A DNA stretch of 64,000 bases from contig NC_050476.1 in assembly GCF_013373865.1 (NCBI RefSeq), positions 3,518,501-3,582,500 of the forward strand. The letters run 5' to 3'. This DNA is from Monomorium pharaonis. Taxonomy: Eukaryota; Arthropoda; Insecta; Hymenoptera; Formicidae. The notes beneath the pieces were generated by a model that ran no database searches, was not told where the DNA came from, and saw only the letters and a program-made list of their open reading frames with translations. A program made the position numbers and the translations under genes. Numbering within the stretch: the stretch's first letter is position 1; each line of letters opens with the position of its first letter. Of this stretch, positions 49,627 to 60,728 are shown in pieces.

Positions 49627-49774
49627 GCCTGTCAGTGTTACCTGCCATTCAGACAAATTCCGACCATTAAGCGTCGAACGTTGTGTGTTGCAGTTATACG
49701 AACCCGCTCCTAAAGCTTCGTGCACCTAGCCGAAGAATATGATGTTCGACCGTGGATTGACCCTTACGGTACCT
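49627..49774 (+). repeat. Duplicated module 2, copy A (about 148 bp)
   Basis: Homologous in direct orientation to 50489-50657. A 24-base identical run (49650-49673) and an 18-base identical run (49748-49765) are joined by diverged sequence. Read in the same frame, both copies encode Pro-Trp-Ile-Asp-Pro-x-Gly-Thr; here the peptide is VRPWIDPYGTSNV. This resembles the GPxxxPCGTP string I associate with 3' parts of some non-LTR retrotransposon open frames, a weak recollection. A duplicated exon-like or regulatory segment is the alternative. Confidence 0.75.
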
Positions 49775-50189
49775 CCAACGTCAATGGTTTAATTACGATA
49801 AAGTCATTTCTTCACGGCGTCTTTTTGCAAACGATACATTCCACCCCTCTTAAAGGTCAAAAGTTGTATTTAAAGGACGATGGACCGCTCGATGCATACA
49901 CCGACACCACACACATGCACGAATTACCGATCATTCGGTCGTTAACAATCCCGCTAATTAGATGATTAGAATCTCAACTGTGTAGATGATGGATATGGAT
50001 TAACCGCTTTCTTAACGATTAACTGCTTCTTCTAATGTATAACGCTTAAAACGGTCACGGTAGACTTTTAATAATACACCGGGCATAAAATCTTTGGGCA
50101 GAAAAAATAAAAAAAAAGTAGATATACAAATAAAACCTACTTAAATGCAAGCATTTTTGATATTTTTAAACTATAACATTCCTCATAAT
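49775..50189. other. Spacer between module 2 copies, first part
   Basis: AT-rich from about 50030. Nothing is recognised. Confidence 0.5.
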
Positions 50190-50286
50190 GTTGGCATACA
50201 AAACTTACTGAGCTTATTTATAATTAAAACTTATTAAGTTTGCTCGATAAGTTTTCATCAAATTAAATATGCAGTTTTATGCTAAC
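50190..50286. repeat. Imperfect foldback, about 97 bp
   Basis: GTTGGCATA at the left end pairs with TATGCTAAC at the right. Inside, AAAACTTACTGAGC pairs with GCTCGATAAGTTTT at 12 of 14 positions, and the loop contains a short AACTTATTAAGTT palindrome. It may be a decayed miniature element inserted between the two module copies. Confidence 0.45.
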
Positions 50287-50488
50287 AATATAATTACATA
50301 TACAAACTTATATTTTCTACTACAAAGCTTAAATCATCATTTTTATGTAATATCGTTACGAGCATCGTTTTTCGCGAAATTGTTCCACATTTCTGATTTT
50401 TGCACCGACGTTGGCTCGCCTTTGATGCCCATATCCTAGTTATCTCAGTCTCTAACCGATCCAGCTCGAGTCACTAACTCTACTGACT

Positions 50489-50657
50489 GGCTGTCAGTGT
50501 ACCTGCTGGCCAGACAAATTCCGACCATTAAGCGTTCGAATGTCGTCGTCGTCGTCGTCGTCGTCGTGGCTGTGAACCCGCTTCGAGGCCCCCGTGTGCC
50601 ACGACTTCGCCGAGGGAATATAATGGTGGACCGTGGATTGACCCTTGCGGTACTCCC
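50489..50657 (+). repeat. Duplicated module 2, copy B (about 169 bp)
   Basis: Second copy of 49627-49774, about 862 bp downstream. It carries an inserted (GTC)8 run that copy A lacks, so the microsatellite arose after the copies separated. The conserved frame here reads GGPWIDPCGTPTITK (50625-50669), with only short in-frame sequence around it that looks random. Identity is highest at 50511-50534 and 50629-50646. Confidence 0.75.
50542..50565. repeat. (GTC)8 trinucleotide repeat
   Basis: Eight exact GTC units inside copy B of module 2; another GTC run of nine units occurs at 10328. A poly-Val frame over it is an artefact. Confidence 0.95.
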
Positions 50658-53600
50658 ACCATCACCAAGGCAAGGCACCGCCATCACCTACGCCACACGA
50701 AGCACCGTGCCGACGACACCGATTCGCACGACCACCGACTCACCTGGCGAAGTCGAGAGAGACGCGCGCAACGCCTATGTAGTTTACTTCGAGGCCCGAG
50801 CTATACGTGCCGGGGTCATATTCTCATCGGCGATGCATGGCCGCCGGTACAGTCGACGGGAACAGTCGGCCAGCCGGCTGGCCCCGGAGGAGTGCGCGTC
50901 GCGAGGAAAAAAAAAGATCTGGCACATGGGTCAGCCGCGATTTTCAACGCTTGTAGTCCACGCCCGCCTTCGCGCGCAAGAAAGATCCCGGAAACCCGGT
51001 TGAGTCCAATAAACCGAATGCAGCAACCTGCACGATGAGAAGATACGATTTTTCGTGTACATGCACAGAAAGAAATATTTAAACCTGAGTTGAATATTTC
51101 GAGGAACAAACAATAGCTGGATTCCTAGATGACCTAGATTCCAAACCCCAGCTTTGAAATCTAAATCACTCGTCGCGATAAAAATTTATGTCTATATCTA
51201 AATGTGAACAAAAGTTATGTTATCCATAACTAATAAGTATAAAAAATTAATTTCTTTATATTCCCTTTTTTTCTTTAGATCAATGAAATATGTGATGCTG
51301 CGATGAACCAAGTCCGCCTACGAGATCGTACGTTATCGGTAGATCACAACCGGTAGTAACCTTGTCGGGCTTAAAAGAAGGCCATGGGCGAAGGTTACGA
51401 TGATCGCACGAATGACATTACAAATTCACCGCAAAGCGGATGATGGTCGATTTCTATTTTTAAATTGCCAGATACACGATACTATAATATTTTATCATTT
51501 AACGTTAAATAATTTATGACGGTATGTAAGCGGATAAGAAGATTGCGTCGGGAATCTTTTTTATTGAGCCGAATCATTTAACCGATGTAAAAAAGTGTGT
51601 AAAAAAAAAAAACAGTTTTAAAAATGACAAATGTTGATGTACGTCAATGTATCCTTCATCCTTTCACATTACGCTACAATCTACTCCAATCATCGACAAC
51701 GAATAAGAATCTACGGTGGTACATGTTCCTTCTCCGATAACGACTTTATATCTCTACGATCACGTTTAAAAAGGGAAAACGTCATTCGATTGGAAATTCT
51801 CTCCACGATCCATTAATTCCGGAAGTAACGGGCCACTTTCCATAACGCGGTAACGGCTTCAACCTATCGTTTCTTCGATAGATATAGCTTTTTTTTATAG
51901 AAAAACATGTTTACGCTTTCAAATAATATGTCACTATGTAATTAATACTGTTAAATAAGTAACAATAAAATATCAGAGGTGTACTACATTATAAAGTAGC
52001 TCTTTTGAATGACAATGCACTTCATAGATGCATTATGAAATACATTATTTTCTAATCTCAAACTTACGTCAATATTTTACTCAACAGTCCATACGTATAA
52101 CGATTGTTACGCTCTCAAGAGGATAAAGCAAAAATTAATCGATTCGAAGCGATCGAGTTTAACAAGAAAAAGATTAAAGTTAATCGAGCATAGATGACTC
52201 GATAAAAAATAATAATAATAACTTGACTCACTGATAACGTCGCCACTCTTTTTCCGAGTCCCGTCCCGAATTTTCTCAGCTCTTCTGAAAAAATATAATA
52301 AAAATATATTATTAGAGCAAAAGGTATCTAAATAAAAAGTTTTTCTTATTATTTACAATCTAATTGTTATATTTATACTCTACATTAGGATCACATTTTT
52401 AACGATTTAATTCATAATTAATAATAAGAGAATATAAACTAACATACGCGCTGAATAAATTTTCAGTCTTGAATTTTTAGTTGTAAATTAAACAAGAGTA
52501 GTAACACATTAAATTAGTACGACATTAAATTGATAATTTAATAACAATGATGCACCTGTTATCTTCTTCCCTTCAAATATGATAAAAAACACAGTTTAGT
52601 AAATTTGAAAAAGTATGTAAAATTATACGAGAAATAATCAGCTATAATCAGCAAAAATCCAGCTATGACCGAGTAAAAAAGATCATCTCATCTTTAATTA
52701 ATTATTAATTCATGATATTCCTCCGTTTTACGTGCCACATTTTCCAGTAAATAACATTTCCTGCACGTAATTTGCGCATGGAGCCGCATATGCTTTCTCG
52801 CACGTTATCGTCCCTGCATTACTAAGACGCTTTTGACAAAGATTGATTGGACGGGCCTCCTAGCAGCGCTTTTCTTCCGGATTGAGTTAGATCGGAGAGC
52901 GCAAGTATGACGCCATCGAGCGACCTCGCGGACTCGCGTCGAGATACACGGGAGTCGGATGACTCTCGGTTTGGCGGCAAGCTGACCGACAATAACGCAA
53001 CGTGCTCATCGTCGGGTTCATCGTTAACGAGCCGTTTACCTGTTATGCCTTAATTTATCCAATGGCAATCTTGGTTGGCCACGATGATCAATCGTCGGAA
53101 CCAACTTTCTGCTTCGCTTGCGCCCTAGGAGGATCGTTAAATTGTCGTGTCCGTTCACGCAAGGCGACGTAATCATTTTAAACCGCGCCGCGCCACTCAA
53201 AACCACTTTTGATGTCTAACGATCGTCTCTCGCACGAAGTCGTATAACTCATCACAACACGTCGCCCTTAATGCCGCTCGCGATATACGCGTCGAAACTG
53301 GAAGTGAACAAATCGCGTGCAAAAAAGACCTTTACGGAGAGGCTCTGTAAAATTCATATTATTTCGTTCACACAGGATCGTTCAGAGGTTATTGCTTCAT
53401 AAATCGCAATATCGTCCTGAAATCTAGAAAAGTGTGCATCTTTTCGTGGACGAGAACTGGTAAACAACAAATTCGTCACGAATGCGCGCCGGGGAAAAAC
53501 TGGGAACGCGATCGCGTTTCGCACGATTCTCACTGGAAACTAGGCTGGCTGGCCCGTGGAATCTGGATCGACGCTGTTCAGCGAGTCGACCGTGTTATCG

Positions 53601-54420
53601 GCGCATTATCCTGCCACATCGCGTGGCGAAACGCGCAACGGCGCGGCGCGGTTACGCCGCGGTGGTACACCCACATATAGTAGAGCACGCGTGTGCATAC
53701 GTGTCGATAGTATTGGTTTCAAGTTACCTAATCGCGTTGGTGTGCTTGCACTGTGTGTCGACGGCCGTTCTTGTGGTGCCTCCCTCGCCAGACGCGGGAG
53801 ACGGGACCAACGATGCGTGAACGCAAACTTTACTCGTTCCATTACATTTTTTACTCGGATAATCCGGTATCGGGCCCGCCGGCGGACCCCTAGTCGCGCG
53901 TAACCCAGAGTTTCTCAATCTCGGCCCTCGCGCCAACACATTCCCCCGTGTCCTCGGCACGGAGAGGATTTTTGCGGCCAGGACGATAGCGCCTAAGTAG
54001 GCCCGTATAAAATCGTTTGTATTATCTACATACCCTGGAGCGAGAGGCCGCGGGCTAAGGTAATCGCGGTAAGAGTACCAGTGCGGTCGCGAAACGCCCG
54101 GCTGAGGAACACTGATACGTATAGCACGTAAGACGGGCAAGATAGTTTTCGATAAGCCAGTTTTATCAACAGGCTTCGATCGCCTATCTTGCTTAGCGTA
54201 TTTATCTGCCACTCGGAGGGATATCGTCTCTCACGCGATGTTCTTCCTTTTTTTTTTTTTATTTTCTCCGGGATTTAATCATACGGATCTTTTTCAATCT
54301 ATTTAAACGCCTCTCGAAAAATTGAAATGCGTTTCTCGATACGTAAGTCCGTCGTTTAGATGCTACGGCATTTATCGCTGGAAGGAAAGGCGCGCGCGAT
54401 CGGCTCAGGGACACTCTGCA
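50658..54420. other. Non-coding stretch
   Basis: CpG-rich to 51010, AT-rich at 51440-52720, CpG-rich at 52790-54080. Overlapping frames of 112-168 codons at 50497-51003 and 53432-54212 have no motif and compete with each other across strands. No gene is recognised. Confidence 0.5.
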
Positions 54421-54613
54421 TACGTACGTAACGTACGGACCTCGTGGACGCACGCGGTAGCCTACGTGCGCGTATAACTACGAGCACGTATAGTTACACT
54501 TAACAGTACACAACTCGACACAGTTGTGCGCACAGTTGTGTGTACGTAAGTTGCACGTACACACAACTGTGTAAGTAAGCCTCACGTAGAGTAGTCCCTC
54601 CGCGCGGGACTAC
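54421..54613. repeat. Cluster of short inverted repeats
   Basis: Several hairpins lie head to tail: CACAACT/AGTTGTG at 54509-54528 (7-bp stem, 6-base loop); a perfect 17-bp stem with a 7-base loop at 54531-54571 (arm CACAGTTGTGTGTACGT); and GTAGTCCC/GGGACTAC at 54591-54613 (8-bp stem, 7-base loop). Upstream, ACGTACGTAACGTACG and TAACTA/TAGTTA add weaker symmetry. CAGTTG or CAACTG, an E-box form, recurs at 54521, 54532 and 54565. Confidence 0.7.
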
Positions 54614-54784
54614 GACGGCGAACGTGTTCGCATATTAGTATAAGAAGGCGGACACGCGGTCAGCTCGCAATTTGTCCGAGTCTTTAAATGCGCGTTTCTA
54701 TCCGCGCGCGCGTACAGCGTTTCGCGTTGAATTTCAGAGCTTATTCGTCGGCACATCGCATCGCCATAAAAGCGAGAGTATCCT
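54614..54784. other. Short non-coding stretch
   Basis: CpG-rich; nothing is recognised. Confidence 0.5.
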
Positions 54785-54806
54785 TCTCTCTCTCTCTCTC
54801 TCTCTC
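54785..54806. repeat. (TC)11 microsatellite
   Basis: Uninterrupted TC units, followed by a GCGCGC patch and a run of ten C at 54829-54838. Confidence 0.93.
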
Positions 54807-54838
54807 GTGCGCGCGCATACGATCTCCTCCCCCCCCCC

Positions 54839-57057
54839 TTTTCGCTAGAACGAATGTGAAATTTACGGCATCTACAATGCGTAAATAACAATCTTCGAAT
54901 CAATTGCTTTTCTAACTTCGCTCGAGCCTAATGTATCATTCCGATTTAAATTTTGTCTGCATTTATGTGGATAATTCATGTTACGCGAAAATGAAATAAA
55001 TTCATAAAGTTTCAAAAGCTGTTTCACTCTCAGAAAAAAACTAGCTACAAAAGGTTGAATGTCAATGAAAAATATTCGATTAATATAAAATAATTTTACT
55101 CTTCTAAACACTTGATAATTATTATCAAACAATTAGTTATACTATTATTTTGGTTACAACTGATCTGACATAAAATTTTGGATAATTTTAATATTTTCAA
55201 ATTGTTACTTAACATAACACGTAATACATACGTTAAACGCTTCTCAGATATCAACAAACGTGTCGGTAATCGTTTTCTGACCTTTCGATACACCTGCAAA
55301 ATTGGAAATATGATCATCACATTGTTGGTGAACGAAAGTAAACGCTTTGCCCGTTCCGCGATCTTTGTCTTTATCTCAGCCTGCGCCGTGATCTCGCATA
55401 CGCTTATCCGCGGCGTATTTCATCCCGCAGCGGGACTTATACGTGCTTATATAAATCAACAAGACTCACAATTAATATCGCGGGCGATGTATCGCAGCGT
55501 ATAAAAAATCGAGTTGGGTTAGACGCCGTGACGTTACTCTACTCCGCATTGTAGAAACGATTTATTGGAATATACATCTCACGAAGAGCGTGACACCTAC
55601 GCTGTAAATTAACGCCGTCCGCAATTAGTATCGGCTCTTAAAAATGGGAGAATAAAGGGGAAAAAAACCGATCCAACTTCCTCAACGAGGTGCTACGCCG
55701 TCTCGCGCGGCGATCTTATCTCGCGAGTTTCTCGCGAAAATCTTTATCGCCTACAATTTATGCGTCTACCAATTACGCGCGAGGCGCGTTATGTATGCGG
55801 CAAATTAACGCTGATCACAATTAACCTTGGGCGTTAAAAATAAGATGATGCGCTAATCGCGTAAATATCGAGTCGTCGGAGATCATCTAGTCTATTTATA
55901 ATTAGCATGTCTCGTGGTAACGGAGAATACGGTTGATTTCCAAGAAACGAACAACGTTACCGCGATTTGTACTCTTATTTTTCTCTCACATCAAAAGATT
56001 CAGAAAATATTCGCGCGCTAATTTATGTTAAGCAAAAGGAATCCTCTCCACTTTTGGTGAGAAATATCGTCACGATATCGTACCGAAGGGGCGCCCATCA
56101 ACGAACATCCTGACGTTATAAATTAAGGGTGCGAGCAGAAAAAGAGCTCTCGATTCCATGGCCGGCATCGCCGGGCGAAAGGCGCGATCGCGCTGAAGAT
56201 GCGAGGAAGTTTAAATTCCGTAGGCGCTGTATATTACGCGCGCGTTTATAGGAACAGGAGAGTGGAGCAACATGACTTATAACCGAGTTACTCCGCCACC
56301 GGTGATTTCCCATTATACGACCCGGTATCCGAGTCATCCTGCCCCCTCTCCCCCTCCTCGAGAGGATTAAACGTATCTCGAATGAGGTTGGGGCACTACT
56401 TGCAACATTGAGGCTGCGTCGTATCGCATCTGCGCCCGCGTACGATTCTCATTGCGTGGCAGCAATAAATATGCTGATTAAGCGGCAACGCGGGGTCGGT
56501 TAATTTGCAGTATATCAGTATCCAACAGCGCATTTTAATTGACCGTGAAGCATTATTGCGGAGGATAATCCACGGCGCGGCTTTTCAATAATGATCGCGC
56601 CGCTGACAATCGATAGAATAGAAAAAGAGTACAGAGAAGAGGAGAGACTGCAGCTAAAGGAGACAGCGAGTTTTGGAATGGGAAGTCTCGCATTAGCGCA
56701 GCAATTAGCGACCACCTTCGCCGAACGAAAGTTTTTGCGAAAGGACCGTAATTATAGTTTCTCAAGATTGTTACGTGTCATTTCTTTCTTTTTTTTTTGT
56801 GAAAGTGCCTTTCCGTTAAAATTAACGTAGATTGTCCATTTTATTTTTGCCATCATTACCATGAGCTTTGTAAGATCGAAAAAGAGGCGACACGCAACGC
56901 GAAATTAGCGTCACACACAACAATCGTTGCGGATTTGATTGCAAAATCCCTAAAAGACCCATAGTCCCTGCAAAAGCGACGTCGAGTCTTTATTGCGATC
57001 TTGAAGCAGTAGAAAGCGTAGCTTGAATTCCTCTCCAAGGTACGTTCATGACCGATC
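54839..57057. other. Non-coding stretch
   Basis: AT-rich at 54900-55230, otherwise mixed to CpG-rich. Open frames of up to 108 codons without motifs. No gene is recognised. Confidence 0.5.
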
Positions 57058-57414
57058 ATGATCATTACCGTAGGAAATAATCTCGCAGTTAAGGAGCAGG
57101 AGAAGGAGCGCCCAAATCTATCAGCCAGAGATTACCCTCGGGAATTGACATTATACCGCGCTATGAATCCTTGTGTCATCGAGAGAGAGAGACACCTTAT
57201 CAAGATCCACGGGCCGGAGTTTCTACCGCGAAAGTTTGAGCGAAATATCACTCGCGGGGCGGTGCCCTCGTCTCACGCTCGCGAAAGTAAAGACCGGAGG
57301 TCGCGATTAACCGTTCTTGTTTTTTCTTCGCGAAAGCCCGAGTTCCGTGCAGTTTCCCGCGCGTGTGTCGATCCGCGTCTAAACTCAGCACAAGTCTCAC
57401 AGGATTCTGACTAG
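57058..57414 (+). CDS. Open frame of 118 codons, coding status doubtful
   Basis: An ATG frame (MIITVGNNLAVKEQEKERPN at its start) ending in TAG. The product would be basic and hydrophilic, with no recognised domain, signal peptide or transmembrane segment. Codon use is unremarkable. A longer minus-strand frame overlaps its second half. A donor-like CAGGTAATC lies just downstream near 57430. I cannot separate it from chance. Confidence 0.13.
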   Translation: MIITVGNNLAVKEQEKERPNLSARDYPRELTLYRAMNPCVIERERHLIKIHGPEFLPRKFERNITRGAVPSSHARESKDRRSRLTVLVFSSRKPEFRAVSRACVDPRLNSAQVSQDSD

Positions 57415-58038
57415 ATCGGTCAGGCGCACACAGGTAATCTCGCCGTTGCTCAACTTGTCTCGCAAGAGCCGTAACCTTTGGGAGAGACGAACCCCGACCG
57501 ACCAGAGTCGGGCGAAGGATAAAAAGAGAAAGGGAAAAAAATCCGACGCGAGAATGGAAAGAGGGTGTACGAATGCGCGAGTGTGCGCTCTCGCTCTCGT
57601 CTATCTGCAGGACGGCGGTGCGGCGTGGTGAGGCGGGCACAGGCAACGAACTCGCAATTATCGTCGCGGATATATTCCCGCGTTATCCTTGCCGAGCCGC
57701 GCAGTCGTAACTTCGCGCCTGCACTCGCCCGCCGCGGATACGAGTTATGACGTTTTCTGCAGCGGCACTAAAGATTGCACCGCGCGCGCATCGCCTCGCC
57801 CCTTTTCTCCTCGGATTGCCGGCCGCCGCCGCCGCCGCCCTCACGCGCCCTTTAAACGGCCCTTATCGCCCGGCGAAATCGGGCGACTATCCACGGACTA
57901 TCGTCCCCGGGTGTTTACGAGTCGGCGAGGTCCGCCGCGACGTGTCCGCCGATAGCGCGACTCGACACGCTGGTAATTGCCACGGCGGAATTGCCACCAG
58001 CATCACCGAGCACATCGAGCAATCTTCCTCCATTGCCG
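57415..58038. other. GC-rich stretch with (GCC)6
   Basis: CpG-dense sequence with a (GCC)6 run at 57822-57839 and several overlapping frames of 61-137 codons on both strands. It is one of the GC islands of the window, without a recognisable gene. Confidence 0.45.
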
Positions 58039-58061
58039 CTCTCTTTCTCTCTCTCTCTCTC
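58039..58061. repeat. CT-rich tract
   Basis: Imperfect (CT)n with one T interruption, at the edge of a GC island. Confidence 0.85.
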
Positions 58062-60623
58062 GTAAGCCGCGTGCATCGTCGCCGGCGAGCGATAAGCGAT
58101 GAGCCGCGAGCTGCGAGCGGTGAGATGGGTGGGCGCCCTCTTATAACTAATGAGTATTGAGGTATAAGTAATTTAATCATCATTAGACATTTATAAGTTA
58201 CCATGCGAGATATGGATAAATAATTTAACAAACTTGGAAACGCGCGATAATTCGGGGCGAATCCGCGTACGTTGATATACGATAAATAATCCCATCGGGT
58301 CATCTCCGCATCTGAAATTCGAGGGGCAGTCAGGTTGCTCTTCAGGTATTCGAAAAAGAATTTAAATGGGAGGGAAGACAATCTTCGCTAATTCAAGGCC
58401 TACGTTTTATTTGGAACGTTAACGCGAGCCCGGTCCCACTGGTCCCGATCTCACCGGCCGTTTTTCTCGAGGGATCGCGTTTTCTCGGTAGCGATAAACG
58501 ATCGTCGGAACGCGCCCAAAAATAAAATCTCGCCGAAGCGCAAAGAACCGATTTGTTCGCGAAGTGGGTTACGGGGGGAACCATTTATCCTGCTAGCCCA
58601 ATAAACGAAATTAACTTTCCGCCGGTGACGCGCCGCGAAAAAGCAGTCGGGTTTGCCAATGGAATTCACCGTCCAGAAGAACTTGTTGTTTCAAACGGCT
58701 CCAACACATCTAAGTCCACACCTAACAAACATTATTTGTCAAACGCAATGCTGAAAAACATCTCGCGAATGTATTTCAGGTTTGATAAACGATGTTTTTC
58801 TGCATGGAACACACGAAATCAGTTCTCTGTAAACATTCTCTTTCCCCGACAAACGCGCCAATTTTACGTATTTTCTACTTCCTTCGAATCACAAATACAG
58901 CAACATAAAGAATGTCAAAATTTTTGGTATCAACGCATGTTTCTTGAAATTATAAGAAAATCGATAGAGTATAAAAACGATCAAATATATTTTCTTAATT
59001 TGTATTATTCACATAGCTCATATTTAAAAACCAAGTTTTTGCTTCAATAATCATAATTTCCATTTTATTATAAGTAAGAAATATTATTATCTCAAATAAT
59101 TTGCATGTATGTTGTAGAGGAAAATTCAAGTCAAATCCAGACATCAACGACTTGTTAAAATAATATATCTCAATGCTAACTAAGCATTTCCATGAGTCAC
59201 TACGGAAAGAAAACTGGAATGCGGTTGTATACGTAGTGAAATACATAATAGAACACCAAGAGAACTGTTTTCTCAAGGTATTTCTAATATTTCAGACATT
59301 ACAGAGTATCCCGACGCATAACGCCATTCGTTTCAACAGATTCTCGCGTTACACTACGAGCCCGGGCGATGAAATATCTACATTCGTGTGTCGTTTCATC
59401 TGCACGAGGTATAAGCCGCTTGCGCGCGTTTAAATAGCGCTAATTTAACGCGCACGCGTGTGGTAATAGCTCCGAAGGGAGTTAACAGCACAAGCAAAAT
59501 TCCACGAGCTAAATCTTCCGTCTTAAGATATGTTTTACCAGTTGCACTCCGGCGTGACGTTCTTTCGTCATCGCTGCCACGACGCTGCGACGTTACAAAG
59601 GTAATTGCGCACGTCGAATAGAAGCATCACGAGGAAACAGATCGGGGAGAGAGAAAGCGAAATCGGTTTATTATTTCAATTGTCAGTGTCTCGGCTTTGG
59701 ATGTATCTGAGCGTTCCGAAAGAGATTTCATAATGTCTTTTTCATCCTTTTTCTTGAATCTACTTTTATACTTTAGAACTTAAATATTACACGCCTAGAA
59801 AGCAGTTTAAAGTAATTTTCCAAAAAGTAATTTGTCAATGTTGAAATGGTAAGCCTCGTGTAAAATTATTTTTGTTAAATTAAATTCTATCTCTTGTAAT
59901 TCGGCAAAAATGTTGCGTGACATTAATACTGGATTTTATTACATTGCTTGCAAAATAAAAGCGACGAAACTCTCCTAAGAGAAGAAAAATATTTGCACTT
60001 TTAAATCACAATGGAGAATACAACCCCCCGATTTTTCGATCTCCCCGAGTAGGGCTTTGCTTGTCTCGATCGGTACAATCCTCTTGCATTAGCATATCTC
60101 CGAGGCAATAAAGGTCTAAACTATACGCAGGCACACGCGTGCATGCGACGCGTAAACTGACCGATAAATTAAATAAGTTAATCGAACGGCGATGCTATAA
60201 AGGACTCGTAATCGGTCGAGTGGCTTACCGATTTAACGCGCGAGTCGATTCTCGCCGAGGTGGAGGAGGTGGCCGTATCAAAGTCCCCAATGTACACCTG
60301 GTCTAACGTAGAGAACATAAAGGCCGTTCGATCGTGCCAATTACAATAAACATTTTTAATTGCTTCATTCATACATATTGAGAATTCTTTCGTATTGATG
60401 TCGTAATTAATAACGCCGATAAATCTCTATCGTTATAGAAAAGTATTGCACTGCGAATACGGATATATATCAGAAAGAAAATAATAAATGTGTTTTAGTG
60501 TTAATTTTAAGTTCTAGAGAGAAAGAAAGAATTTTAGTCTAACTTCTAACACGCGGAAAGCATAGGTTTACTGCGGTACGTAAAAATTTAGCTCGATATA
60601 GATAAAAAAATAATTTTATGCTG
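58062..60623. other. Non-coding stretch
   Basis: Mixed composition, AT-rich at 58900-59170 and 59750-60000. A 165-codon frame at 58553-59050 opens without an ATG and becomes AT-driven (Phe/Tyr/Lys-rich), so I do not call it. No gene is recognised. Confidence 0.5.
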
Positions 60624-60728
60624 GCCAATCAAAATAATTGGGTAGCACCAGCATAATGCTTATTACTGCAAAAAAGTTTAGACATTTTTAGCAATAGTTT
60701 AAGCGTGCAGTATAATTATTTTGATGGT
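60624..60728. repeat. Long imperfect hairpin, about 105 bp
   Basis: The outer arms CCAATCAAAATAATT (60625-60639) and AATTATTTTGATGG (60714-60727) pair almost completely. Further in, ATGCTT pairs with AAGCGT (one G-U), ATTACTGC pairs with GCAATAGT with one mismatch, and an AAAAA/TTTTT stem closes the loop. An asymmetric internal loop lies between the outer and inner stems. It could be a small foldback transposon or a precursor-like RNA hairpin. No known microRNA sequence is seen in it. Confidence 0.55.

Noticed and set aside
50497..51003. 168-codon frame with a poly-Val run
   Set aside because: The run is the (GTC)8 repeat. The frame is not the one conserved between the two module copies.
58553..59050. 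165-codon plus-strand frame
   Set aside because: It opens without an ATG, its second half is Phe/Tyr/Lys-rich as expected from AT-rich DNA, and no domain is recognised.
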